Part shown: piece after piece, positions 32,940-41,859 of the stretch
Position numbering within the stretch: the first letter of the stretch is position 1
How the letters are laid out: each line of letters opens with the position of its first letter
Assembly (NCBI GenBank): GCA_051878835.1
Contig: JBJEKW010000015.1
Location: 4,623 to 68,622 of the forward strand
DNA from: Olsenella_K sp051878835
GTDB lineage: Bacteria; Actinomycetota; Coriobacteriia; Coriobacteriales; Atopobiaceae
Direction: 5' to 3'
DNA length: 64,000 bases
Position numbers and translations under genes: made by a program
Notes under the pieces: model-generated
What the model was told of the DNA's origin: nothing
Databases searched by the model: none
Seen by the model: only the letters and a program-made list of their open reading frames with translations

Positions 32940-35369
32940 TTACGCGTTGTCCTCAATATGCCAAATATCCGCCGCGTACTCGCGGATGGTTCGGTCACTA
33001 GAGAAGTATCCGGACTTGGCGGTGTTGTGCAGCGACATGCGGTTCCACGCGCGCTTGTCCTTGTAGCCGGAGGTCAGCTCCTCCCACGCCTGGACGTAGG
33101 CGTGGAAGTCCTTCAGCACCAGATACTGGTCGTTGTTCACCATGAGCTCGTCGTGCACGCTGTCGAAGTTGCCCGACAGGTGCGCCAGGGTGCCGTCGGT
33201 CAGCATGTCGACCACGCGGCCCAGGCGGGCACGGTCTGCGTTGTACTCGTTCCAGGCGAAGTAGCGGCCGCTGCGCTGCAGCTCCTCGACCTCGGGCGTG
33301 CGCAGGCCGAAGATCTTGATGTTCTCCTCGCCCACCAGCTTCGTGATCTCGACGTTCGCGCCGTCGTAGGTGCCCAGCGTGATGGCGCCGTTCATCATGA
33401 ACTTCATGTTCGACGTGCCGGAGGCCTCGGTGCCTGCCGTGGAGATCTGCTCGGAGATCTCGGTGGCGGGGTAGATGATCTGGGCGTTGGACACGGCGAA
33501 GTTCGGGACGAAGCACACCTTGATGCGGTCGTTCACGCGCTCGTCGTTGTTGATGACGTCGGCGACCGAGTTAATCAGGCGAATGACCTCCTTGGCGAAC
33601 GTGTAGCTGGAGGCAGCCTTGCCGGCAAAGATGAACGTCGTGGGCTGCGGCTCGTAGCCCTCGTTCAGCATGCGGTTGTAGACGTCCAGCACCTTGAACA
33701 CGTTCAGCAGCTGGCGCTTGTAGGCGTGGAAGCGCTTCACCTGCGTATCGAACACGGTGTTGGTGTCCAGCACCAGGCCGGTGGTCTGCTTCACGTACTT
33801 GGCCAGGCGCTCCTTCTGGGCCTGCTTGGCCTTGCCGATCTCCTCCAGGAAGCTGGGATCGTTCTCGAACTTCTGCAGCTTCTCGAGCTCCATGGCGTCG
33901 TCGTACCACTTGTCGCCGATGGCGCTGGTGATCAGCTTGCTCAGTGCCTGGTTGGCGTTGCCCAGGAAGCGGCGGTGGGAGACGCCGTTGGTCTTGTTGT
34001 TGAACTTCTCGGGCGTCAGCTTGTAGAAGTCATGCAGCACCGAGTCCTCGATGATCTGCGTGTGCAGCGCCGACACGCCGTTGACGGAGTGCGAGAAGAT
34101 CACCGAGAGGTTGGCCATGCGAACCTGGCCGTCCCACAGGATGGCGGTGTTCTTCAGCATCTCGGACCAGTTGGAGCCGGTGCGCGGGAAGTTCTCGCGG
34201 TAGCGGCGGTCGATTTCCTCGATGAACATGTACAGGCGCGGCAGCAGGGCGCGGAACGTGTTGATGGGCCACTTCTCCAGCGCCTCGGGCATGACCGTGT
34301 GGTTGGTGTACGAGATGGTCTGCTGGGCAATCTTGAACGCCAGGTCAAAGTCGACGCGCTTCTCGTCCACCAGGATGCGCATGAGCTCGGGGCCGCACAT
34401 GGCGGGGTGCGTGTCGTTGGTGTGCACGCACACGTGCTTGCCCAGGTCCTCCCAGGCGTCCGGGCCGTACTCCTTCTCGTAGGCGCGCAGGATGGTCTGC
34501 AGGCCAGCCGAGACGAACAGGTACTCCTGCTTCAGGCGCAGGATGCGGCCGTGCTCGCCGGCGTCATTGGGGTACAGGATGGTCGAGATGGCCTGCGCGT
34601 TGGCGCGGAAGCGGAAGGCCTTCGCGTAGTCGCCGTTGTTGAAAGCGTCCAGGTCGAAGGCGTCCTCGTAGGGCTCGGCCCTCCACAGGCGCAGGTTGTT
34701 GATCTTCTTGACGCCGTAACCCACGATGGGCACGTCGTACGGGACGGCGGTTACCTTGTCGCCGCCCTCCTGGGTGAACCAGTAGTAGCCGTCCTTCTCG
34801 TGACGCTCGACGTGGCCGCCGAACTGCACGACGACTGCGGACTCGTTCTTGCGCATCTCCCAGGGATAGCCGTGGGCCAGCCAGTTGTCCGTGGCCTCGA
34901 CCTGGCGGCCGTCCTTGATGACCTGTCGGAACAGGCCGTAGCGGTAGCGCATGCCGTTGCCGTAGCCGGCAATGTTCTCGTGGGCCATGGAGTCCAGGAA
35001 GCAGGCGGCCAGACGACCCAGGCCACCGTTGCCCAGGCCGGGGTCGGCCTCCTTCGAGCACAGCTCGTCCAGGTCGGAGCCCATGTCCTTCAGCGCGGAG
35101 GCCACGAGGTCACGCACGCCGTAGTTCAGCAGGTAGTTGTCCAGCAGGGGACCCAGCAGGAACTCCAGCGAGAAGTAGTACACGCGCTTCTCGCCCTTGT
35201 GGTGCGTGGCACCGGAGTCGTTACGAGCCTTGTCGGCTATGAGGGAAGCCAGGCAGTTGTAGCGCTCCTGATCGCCCAGCTCCTCGAAGCTCTTGCCCGT
35301 GAGGTTCTGGCACTCGTCGCGGTACTGGGCGATGAAGTCCTGCTTGTCCTTGAAGATGTTGCGCTGCAT
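32940..35369 (-). CDS. glgP: Glycogen/maltodextrin phosphorylase
   Basis: GT35 enzyme that releases glucose-1-phosphate from alpha-glucan ends. The 809-residue product shows YYFSLEFLLGPLLDNYLLN, GLGNGGLGRLAACFLDS, the NDTHPAM block, RFHAYKRQLLN, and the pyridoxal-phosphate site EASGTSNMKFMMNGA, with the Lys that holds the cofactor. The length is that of the family. It is second in the operon, 65 bp after glgB. The spacer holds a small GGAAC-TTC-GTTCC hairpin and the ribosome site TAAGGAA. Making degradation and synthesis enzymes from one operon implies control at the enzyme level, e.g. through GlgC/GlgD. Confidence 0.97.
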   Translation of the reverse strand: MQRNIFKDKQDFIAQYRDECQNLTGKSFEELGDQERYNCLASLIADKARNDSGATHHKGEKRVYYFSLEFLLGPLLDNYLLNYGVRDLVASALKDMGSDLDELCSKEADPGLGNGGLGRLAACFLDSMAHENIAGYGNGMRYRYGLFRQVIKDGRQVEATDNWLAHGYPWEMRKNESAVVVQFGGHVERHEKDGYYWFTQEGGDKVTAVPYDVPIVGYGVKKINNLRLWRAEPYEDAFDLDAFNNGDYAKAFRFRANAQAISTILYPNDAGEHGRILRLKQEYLFVSAGLQTILRAYEKEYGPDAWEDLGKHVCVHTNDTHPAMCGPELMRILVDEKRVDFDLAFKIAQQTISYTNHTVMPEALEKWPINTFRALLPRLYMFIEEIDRRYRENFPRTGSNWSEMLKNTAILWDGQVRMANLSVIFSHSVNGVSALHTQIIEDSVLHDFYKLTPEKFNNKTNGVSHRRFLGNANQALSKLITSAIGDKWYDDAMELEKLQKFENDPSFLEEIGKAKQAQKERLAKYVKQTTGLVLDTNTVFDTQVKRFHAYKRQLLNVFKVLDVYNRMLNEGYEPQPTTFIFAGKAASSYTFAKEVIRLINSVADVINNDERVNDRIKVCFVPNFAVSNAQIIYPATEISEQISTAGTEASGTSNMKFMMNGAITLGTYDGANVEITKLVGEENIKIFGLRTPEVEELQRSGRYFAWNEYNADRARLGRVVDMLTDGTLAHLSGNFDSVHDELMVNNDQYLVLKDFHAYVQAWEELTSGYKDKRAWNRMSLHNTAKSGYFSSDRTIREYAADIWHIEDNA

Positions 35370-35434
35370 ACGGTTCCTTAGTCTTGACGTACCTTACCCG
35401 AGGAACGAAGTTCCCCCTCGCGTCGCATGGTACC

Positions 35435-37789
35435 TTACTTCGCGTCGGAAGACTTGCGAGCGCGGGTACGCTTTTGGGCCGTTGACGTGGTCTTCGTTGG
35501 GGTCTTGGACGTGCTGGACGCCCTCTTTGTGCTGGGCTTTTCCGCTGTCTTTGGTGCCTCGGGGGCAGCAGTAGACTTTTTCGAAGAAGTACGGCGAGCG
35601 GTAGTCTTTTGGGCGGGCTTGGCGGCTGCCTTGGTGGCCGCCTTTGCGGCAGTCTTTGCCGCGGGCTTCGGATCGGCCTTCGCGGCCGGCTTTGCGGCTG
35701 CCTTCGTCGCCTTGGGCTCGGCCTTGGCGGCCTTCGTCGTGGCCTTTGCCTTTGCCGAGGACTTGCGCGGCACCGACACCTTCACGCTCCCGGCCTTCGT
35801 ACCGGTGGTGTGGGTGTGGTGCGCATGCTTCTGCGGCTTCGGGGGCAGCGGGGCCACGCGCTTGAACACGACGCCACCCAGGGGCGGGATGCGCACGTCG
35901 ATGGAGTTCTCGCGCAGGTTCCAGGGCTTGTCCTGGGACTCGATCTTCGTGTCGCCGTTCGTGACGCCGGAGCCACCGAACTCCTCGGCGTCGGAGTTGA
36001 AGACCTCCTGGTAGATGCCGGGCGTGGGCACGCCGATGCGGAAGTCCTCGTGGGCGTTCACGTCGAAGTTGATCAGCACGACCAGGTCGTCCTCAGGATT
36101 GTCGCCGTGGCGCACGAACGAGATGATGGACTGCTCGGCGTTGTTGGCGTCGATCCACTCGAAGCCGTCACCGGAGTAGGCGCGCTGCCACAGGGCGGGG
36201 TTGTCGTTGTAGAACTTGTTCAGCGCGGCAATGAAGTGCTGGTGCTTGCGGTGCGTGTCGTACTCCTTGGTCAAGAAGTACTGGATGCCCTCGTAATAGC
36301 GCCACTCGATGTACTGGCCGATCTCGTTGCCCATGAAGTTCAGCTTTGCGCCGGGGTGCGTCATCTGGTAGAAGGCCAGCGAGCGCAGACCAGCGAACTG
36401 ACGCCACGTGTCACCGGGCTGGCGCGTGATGAGCGAGCACTTGCCGTGCACGACCTCGTCGTGCGACAGCGGCAGCACGAAGTTCTCGTTGAACGCGTAC
36501 ATGATCGAGAAGGTCAGCAGCTTGTGGTTGCCCGGACGCCACGGGAAGTCGGTCTGGCAGTAGTGCAGGGTGTCGTTCATCCAGCCCATGTCCCACTTGT
36601 AGTTGAAGCCAAGGCCTCCGACGCTGGGCGGATAGGTGACCAGCGGCCACGCGGTGGACTCCTCGGCAATCATCATGACGTCGGGGTCGAAGGACTCGAC
36701 CACCTTGTTGCACTGGCGGATGAAGTTGATCGAGACGAAGTCCTCCTCGGTGCCCTTCTCGTTGAACTTCTTTTGGCGCGGGTCGTCGATGCCGAAGTTC
36801 AGGTACAGCATGGAGGTGACGCCATCCATGCGGATACCGTCGGCGTGGTACAGCTCGACCCAGTACAGCAGGTTCGACACCAGGAACGTGCGGACCTCGC
36901 CGCGCGAGAAGTCAAACTTGAACGTGCCCCAGTTGGGGTGCTCTTCCTTCTCGTACAGCTTGTCGCCGTTGAAGTGAACCAGGCCGTGCTCGTCGCGGCA
37001 GAAGCCGCCGGGGACCCAGTCCAGGATGACGCCGATGCCGGCCTCGTGGCAGGCGTCGACGAAGTGCATGAACTGCTTCGGCGCGCCAAAGCGCGACGTG
37101 GGGGCGTAGTAGCCCGTCACCTGGTAGCCCCAGGAGCCGTCAAAGGGGTGCTCCATCACGGGCAGCAGCTCGACGTGCGAGTAGCCCATCTGCTTTACGT
37201 AGTCCACCAGCTCGACGGACAGCTCGTCGTAGGTCAGGTAGGAGCCGGACGTCTCGTCGGTGCCGGCCTCGCCGATGCCCGACAGGCCGTCCTCGTGGCG
37301 CTTCCAGGAGCCCAGGTGCACCTCAAAGATGTTCAGCGGGCGCTTCATGTGCGGGTTGGCCTTGCGCTGGGCCAGCCAGTCCTTGTCGTGCCACTGGTAG
37401 CCCGTGATGTCGGTGGTGCGCGAGGCGGTGCCGGGGATCAGCTCGGCGGTGAACGCGTAGGGGTCGGCCTTGTACAGCAGGTCGCCCTTCGAGGTCTCGA
37501 TCATGTACTTGTACAGCTGGCCGGGCTCGACGCCGGGGACGAAGGTGTACCAGACGCCGCCCACGGGCGTGCGGGTAAGGGCGTCGGCCCAGGGGTCCCA
37601 GTCGTTGAAGTCGCCCACCACGTGGACGCTCTTTACGTCGGGAGCCCACACCGCAAAGTAGTAGCCGTCCTCGCCCTCATGCGTGCAAGGGTGGGCGCCC
37701 AGCTTTTCGTAGCTGCGATACCAGCTGCCCTCTGCCAGCATGTAGAGGTCGTCATTGGTCAGAAGGTAGTTCTCGATTGGCGCGCTCAT
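35435..37789 (-). CDS. glgB: 1,4-alpha-glucan branching enzyme with Ala/Lys-rich C-terminal tail
   Basis: GH13 branching enzyme that makes alpha-1,6 branches in glycogen. The 784-residue product has an N-terminal CBM48 region (FAVWAPDVKSVHVVGDFNDW), the barrel motifs DWVPGGF, GIRMDGVTSML (nucleophile Asp), MIAEEST (acid/base Glu) and PLSHDEVVHGK, and the all-beta C domain ending PPLGGVVFKRV. About 115 further residues follow, almost only Ala, Lys, Thr, Pro and Ser (for example AAKPAAKADPKPAAKTAAKA). They resemble histone H1-like tails and are not part of the family. The ATG at 37789 has GGAGG upstream; the longer frame has no ribosome site. It is the first gene of the glg operon. The 418-bp region before it is shared with the divergent nth gene. 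Confidence 0.95.
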   Translation of the reverse strand: MSAPIENYLLTNDDLYMLAEGSWYRSYEKLGAHPCTHEGEDGYYFAVWAPDVKSVHVVGDFNDWDPWADALTRTPVGGVWYTFVPGVEPGQLYKYMIETSKGDLLYKADPYAFTAELIPGTASRTTDITGYQWHDKDWLAQRKANPHMKRPLNIFEVHLGSWKRHEDGLSGIGEAGTDETSGSYLTYDELSVELVDYVKQMGYSHVELLPVMEHPFDGSWGYQVTGYYAPTSRFGAPKQFMHFVDACHEAGIGVILDWVPGGFCRDEHGLVHFNGDKLYEKEEHPNWGTFKFDFSRGEVRTFLVSNLLYWVELYHADGIRMDGVTSMLYLNFGIDDPRQKKFNEKGTEEDFVSINFIRQCNKVVESFDPDVMMIAEESTAWPLVTYPPSVGGLGFNYKWDMGWMNDTLHYCQTDFPWRPGNHKLLTFSIMYAFNENFVLPLSHDEVVHGKCSLITRQPGDTWRQFAGLRSLAFYQMTHPGAKLNFMGNEIGQYIEWRYYEGIQYFLTKEYDTHRKHQHFIAALNKFYNDNPALWQRAYSGDGFEWIDANNAEQSIISFVRHGDNPEDDLVVLINFDVNAHEDFRIGVPTPGIYQEVFNSDAEEFGGSGVTNGDTKIESQDKPWNLRENSIDVRIPPLGGVVFKRVAPLPPKPQKHAHHTHTTGTKAGSVKVSVPRKSSAKAKATTKAAKAEPKATKAAAKPAAKADPKPAAKTAAKAATKAAAKPAQKTTARRTSSKKSTAAPEAPKTAEKPSTKRASSTSKTPTKTTSTAQKRTRARKSSDAK

Positions 37790-38207
37790 GTAACCTCCAC
37801 CGATTGAGACTCGTATCACCCGTGCCCCCAACAAGTCGCACGCAGGAGGCGCTAAATGCTGTTTAAGTTTATGTCGAAAATCAATAGGTACCTAGAAGCG
37901 GTACGCAGGCGGACGTTTGACGCCACTCTGCGGCACATAACGTAAAAGTGTCACGCCGAGCGCCATGCCCTGGAAATAATACCGCATTCCACCTGCGGCG
38001 CATTTGAGTTAGGACATATGCCCCAGAGAGGCTTTCGTTCTGTCGCACGGGCTTCGCGGAACGAAGGCGATTCGCCAGACGGGGCCTAGCGCGCACCCGC
38101 ACGGTGTACCATTTCGACAAAGAAGCGTTCACTTGAGCAAACAAGTGGATGGTGGGGACACGGCCGGACGCGGGCGCCCCAGCCATCCATCAACGTAGGA
38201 GGTCGTC

Positions 38208-39149
38208 ATGCCACGCGAGTCGTTGGCAACCAAGCGCCAGCGCGGCGTCGAGCTGTGTGCCCGCATGGAGGAGCGCTATGGCCAGTACGGTGCGCAGTTG
38301 GACTTCAGCACGCCGTTCACCACGGTCATCGCCGTCATGCTGTCCGCGCAGACCACGGACGCCTCGGTCAACCGCGTGACGCCCGAGCTGTTTCGCCGCT
38401 GGCCCACGCCCGAGGCCATGGCGCAGGCCGAGCCCGGCCAGGTGGCGGAGGTCATCCGCTCGCTGGGCTTCTACCGCAGCAAGTCGCAGCACTGCGTGGA
38501 CATAGCGCGCATGATCATGGCCGACTTTGGCGGAGAGGTACCGCACACCATGGAGGAGCTGGTGCGACTGCCCGGCGTGGGCCGCAAGACCGCCAACATC
38601 GTGCTCAACAAGTGCTTCGACATCGTGGACGGCATCGCGGTCGACACGCACGTCTACCGCATCGCCACGCGCATGAAGCTGACGAAGGCCCCCACTCCGC
38701 TGGAGGCCGAGCGGGACCTCCTGCGCGTGCTGCCCCGCGACCTGTGGAAGAACGTCAACTCCGAGTGGATCATGTTCGGGCGAGAGTACTGCACTTCTCG
38801 CGCGCCGAAGTGCGACGTGTGCCCCATGGCCGACATCTGCCCCAGCGCCGGCCTGGACGTGCACGTGAACGGCAAGGGCAACGGCCGCCCTTCTGGCCGC
38901 AAGCCTGCAGGCAAGAAGAGCAGCACGAGCGGAAAAGCCAGCTCCGGCCAGAAGGGCTCGAGCAAGAGTGCCACCGCCCAGAAAGCCAACGCTGGCAAGA
39001 AGAGCGGCAAGACCAGCGGCAGCGGAGCGGGACGAGCCAGGACCGGCCGCAAGACGGCCGACGGCGGGGCCAGTAGCAACGGGGCCGGCAGCAGCGACAA
39101 ACCACGAAAGCCCAGGTCAGCCAGCAATACAACCAACGGCAACGGCTAG
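38208..39149 (+). CDS. nth: Endonuclease III with long basic C-terminal tail
   Basis: This DNA glycosylase/AP lyase removes oxidised pyrimidines. Residues 1 to ~215 are the full enzyme: helix-hairpin-helix LPGVGRKTANIVLN (with catalytic Lys), VDTHVYRIATRM (catalytic Asp), and the 4Fe-4S ligands in CTSRAPKCDVCPMADICPS. The remaining ~95 residues are Lys/Ser/Gly-rich and disordered (GKKSSTSGKASSGQKGSSKS), unlike standard Nth. Such a tail may raise DNA affinity. The ATG has TAGGAGG upstream. It is alone, divergent from glgB. Confidence 0.95.
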   Translation: MPRESLATKRQRGVELCARMEERYGQYGAQLDFSTPFTTVIAVMLSAQTTDASVNRVTPELFRRWPTPEAMAQAEPGQVAEVIRSLGFYRSKSQHCVDIARMIMADFGGEVPHTMEELVRLPGVGRKTANIVLNKCFDIVDGIAVDTHVYRIATRMKLTKAPTPLEAERDLLRVLPRDLWKNVNSEWIMFGREYCTSRAPKCDVCPMADICPSAGLDVHVNGKGNGRPSGRKPAGKKSSTSGKASSGQKGSSKSATAQKANAGKKSGKTSGSGAGRARTGRKTADGGASSNGAGSSDKPRKPRSASNTTNGNG

Positions 39150-39282
39150 GTCCTGCCGCAACACCCACAAGGAGCAAGCCGACAGCCCACCCTCTCTTTC
39201 GCGAATGCACCGACCCGATGCCCGGCGCGCAACGACGATTCGCGCGCAAATGCACCTGAGACGGGCACTCACAGGCATGTGG

Positions 39283-39730
39283 TCTGCACCTGACGGTGCA
39301 GAGTCACCAGGTTTGGGTACCCACAGCTGTGTTGTCTGCACCAGCAGGTGCAGAGTCGACGGGTCTGTGTACCCACATCCGTACAGTCTGCACCCGTAGG
39401 TGCAGAGTCGCCAGGTCTGGGTACCCACAGCCGTGTCGTCTGCACTCGGCGGTGCAGAGTCACCAGGTTCGGGTACCCACTTCCGGTTGGTCTGCACTTC
39501 TGGGTGCAAAGCCGACTGAGTCGGGTACCCAGAACCGTGCAGTCTGCACTGGCTCAGATTGCCCCTCTCGCAAAAGAGCTAGTAGCTGGACTACTACTTT
39601 CCAAACGGCAGCGAGTGGGGCGCAAAATCAACAGGTCTGGGCACTCGCAGCCGTACAGCATGCACCTAGAGACGCAGAGTCGCCAGGTTTGCGCGCCCAT
39701 AGGCATCGAGTCTGCACTCGCAGCGCCAAC
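39283..39730. repeat. 52-bp-period palindromic array (second of two)
   Basis: TCTGCAC boxes start at 39283, 39335, 39387, 39439, 39491 and 39543, exactly 52 bp apart. Then come boxes at 39659 (116 bp on) and 39711 (52 bp on). Each unit has a TCTGCACC/GGTGCAGA dyad followed by GGGTACCCAC. The 116-bp step holds CCCCTCTCGCAAAAG at 39562-39576, the same 15-mer as in the 23-kb array. It fills most of the 877-bp gap between nth and the sulfhydrylase gene. Confidence 0.85.
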
Positions 39731-39848
39731 ACTCGCGAACCGTCAGCTGCAGCAGTTCGCTCACATGCGGCCGCGCGCCAAGTCGGCACAAATCCAAGTC
39801 GGTGCAAACACCAAGCAATTGCACCAGGCAAATTGCAAAGCCGCCACG

Positions 39849-39879
39849 AAAAACGGGCGCCACGATGTCGTGACGCCCG
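39849..39879 (-). terminator. Terminator of the O-acetylhomoserine sulfhydrylase gene
   Basis: CGGGCGTCACGA and TCGTGGCGCCCG arms on the minus strand with a T5 tail. Confidence 0.82.
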
Positions 39880-39961
39880 CTTCCGAGTCATGCGTGATGG
39901 AGCCGCACCGTGCGGTGCCGGCGGCGCTGATGGGTCGCGCCGGCAGTCGCCCGCATGTTGA

Positions 39962-40024
39962 TGCTAGTGGGTACTTGGCTAGTGCTAGTGGGTGCTTGGC
40001 TAGTGCTAGCAAGTGCTTGGTTGG
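39962..40024. repeat. Three 21-bp tandem repeats touching a stop codon
   Basis: TGCTAGTGGGTACTTGGCTAG and two variants at 39962, 39983 and 40004 end two bases before the stop codon of the sulfhydrylase gene. Confidence 0.8.
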
Positions 40025-40026
40025 AG

Positions 40027-41346
40027 CTAGATCTGTGCCAGGGCCTGGTCCAGGTCGTCGATGATGTCGTCCACGTTCTCGATGCCCACGGACAGACGCA
40101 CGAGGTCCTCGGAAAGGTGCGCGGCCTTCAGCTGCTCGGGGGACAGCTGGGAGTGCGTGGTCGAAGCGGGGTGAATGATGAGAGACTTGGCATCGCCCAC
40201 GTTGGCCAGATGCGTGAACAGCTTCACGTTGTCGACGACCTTCAGGCCAGCCTCGCGGCCGCCCTTGACGCCGAACACGACCACGCCGCCGAAGCCGTGC
40301 TTCAGGATACGGCTGGCAACCTCGTGGCTAGGATCGCCCTCGAGGCCGGAGTAGCGGACCCAGCTGACCTTCGGGTGGTTCTGCAGGAACTTGGCCACTG
40401 CCAGGGCGTTGTCGGAGTGGCGCTGGACGCGCAGCGACAGGTCCTCGATGCCCAGGCCAATGAGCTGCGCCGCGTACGGGGACAGCGTTGGGCCAAAGTC
40501 ACGCAGCTTGTTGGCCAGGACGCGCGTGGCGAAAGGCGCCGTGGGAGCCGCGTCGGCAAAGACGAGGCCATGGTAGGAAGGATCGGGCTTGGCCAGCGTG
40601 TGCCACTTCTCGGGATCCTGCTTCCAGTTGAACTTGCCGGTGTCGACGACGGCGCCGCCCAGCGTGGCACCGTGGCCGCCGATCCACTTCGTGAGGGACT
40701 CGATGACGACGGCCGCGCCGTCCTCGGCGGGACGATACAGGTACGGAGTGGCAAACGTGTTGTCTACGAACACGGGCACGGGGCTGGGCAGCGAGTTGGC
40801 GGCCTCGACGATGGCGGGAACGTCAGCCACGTCCACCAGCGGGTTGCCGATGGTCTCGACGTACCAAAGCTTGGTCTTGGGCGTGGTGTTGGCCACGAAG
40901 GCGTCGATGTCGTTGTTCTCGACGAAGGTGGTCTTTACGCCCAGGTCGCCCAGCGTGTGCAGGAAGATGTTCCACGTGCCGCCGTATAGCGAGTCGGAGG
41001 CCACGATCTCGTCGCCCGCGCCCACCAGGTTGGTCAGGGCCAGGATCTCGGCGGCGTGGCCGGAGGCAACGGCGACTGCGCCGGTGCCGCTCTCGATGGC
41101 GGCAATGCGCGCGGCGACGGCGTCGGTGGTGGTGTTGGTCAGACGGCCATAGACGTTGCCGGGACGGGTCAGCGCGAACTTGGCGGCGCCGTCCTCGGCG
41201 TCCTTGAACTCGAACGCGGCGCTGGCATAGATGGGCAGCGCGGCGGAGCCGGTGGTGGGATCGGGCGACCAGCCCGCGTGGACCTGCAGGGTGTCAAAGT
41301 GCTTCTCGGTGTCCTTGGCGAAGTCGGGGTTCAGCTGGAAAGGCAT
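40027..41346 (-). CDS. metY: O-acetylhomoserine (thiol)-lyase, PLP-dependent
   Basis: Cys/Met metabolism enzyme that makes homocysteine from O-acetylhomoserine and sulfide. The 439-residue length matches MetY rather than the shorter cystathionine synthases. Visible are FDTLQVHAGWSPDPTTGSAALPIYASAAFEF at the N-terminus, the tyrosine-rich YGRLTNTTTDAVAARIAAIESG, the VDNTFATPYLYRP block and the PLP lysine in VIESLTKWIGGHGATLGG. A C-terminal SVGIENVDDIIDDLDQAL is typical. The ATG at 41346 has AAGGAG upstream. Monocistronic, with its own terminator. I looked for a SAM riboswitch in the 513-bp upstream region and saw none; a GCGATGC/GCATCGC hairpin at 41432-41448 is present there. Confidence 0.93.
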   Translation of the reverse strand: MPFQLNPDFAKDTEKHFDTLQVHAGWSPDPTTGSAALPIYASAAFEFKDAEDGAAKFALTRPGNVYGRLTNTTTDAVAARIAAIESGTGAVAVASGHAAEILALTNLVGAGDEIVASDSLYGGTWNIFLHTLGDLGVKTTFVENNDIDAFVANTTPKTKLWYVETIGNPLVDVADVPAIVEAANSLPSPVPVFVDNTFATPYLYRPAEDGAAVVIESLTKWIGGHGATLGGAVVDTGKFNWKQDPEKWHTLAKPDPSYHGLVFADAAPTAPFATRVLANKLRDFGPTLSPYAAQLIGLGIEDLSLRVQRHSDNALAVAKFLQNHPKVSWVRYSGLEGDPSHEVASRILKHGFGGVVVFGVKGGREAGLKVVDNVKLFTHLANVGDAKSLIIHPASTTHSQLSPEQLKAAHLSEDLVRLSVGIENVDDIIDDLDQALAQI

Positions 41347-41727
41347 GATGTGTCTCCTTGTGGTAGGCGCCGTGCGGCGCGCGATGAATACGTGCTAGAT
41401 GCTGGAAACTGCTAAGAAGTGCGTGCGAGTTGCGATGCCAGGCATCGCTTTTACGCCCGAACCCGGATGGAACCTTGCGAATGTCGCTGAAGGGGGTCCG
41501 GGCTACCTCATCGTTTTTCTCGAATGCATTGTGGTTTCCAATCGCTTGTATATCGCTCGTTCGGATAATCACATCATAGATTTCGTTGAGAATCTGTCTA
41601 TAGGATTTGGCAAGAAAACACTGCAGAACAGCGTTTGCGCAGCTTGATGCCATATATGCGAATGGGTCAGGCTGTTATCGCTTCGATTGATAACAGAAAA
41701 GGCCGAGGTAGCTTGGCTATCGCCCAA

Positions 41728-41767
41728 ACAGAAAGCCCCGCCTTCGGGGTTACCGAAGACGGGGCTT
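41728..41767 (-). terminator. Terminator of the rubrerythrin gene
   Basis: A 15-bp stem (41733-41747 with 41753-41767) is followed on the minus strand by TTTCTGTTT. Confidence 0.85.
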
Positions 41768-41859
41768 AGTTCAGGCCTTGCTACCGCAGATTCCGCGCCT
41801 GACGGCCGGGCAGCGAAACGGGCTCTAGCCGCCAGCCAGTCGAGCTGGCTAGCCAAGGG

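Noticed and set aside
39283..39730. CRISPR array
   Set aside because: The repeats are degenerate dyads with conserved sequence throughout the unit, not identical repeats with unique spacers, and no cas genes are present. The same holds for the arrays at 23.6, 28.4, 45.8 and 58.4 kb.
41399..41647. 82-codon plus-strand ORF upstream of the sulfhydrylase gene
   Set aside because: No ribosome site, no recognisable family and an overlap with a hairpin; it may be chance in a lower-GC stretch.
41347..41660. SAM riboswitch (S-box or SAM-IV) before the O-acetylhomoserine sulfhydrylase gene
   Set aside because: I could not find the conserved core of either class on the minus strand. Only a simple GCGATGC/GCATCGC hairpin is present, and its T tract lies on the other strand.
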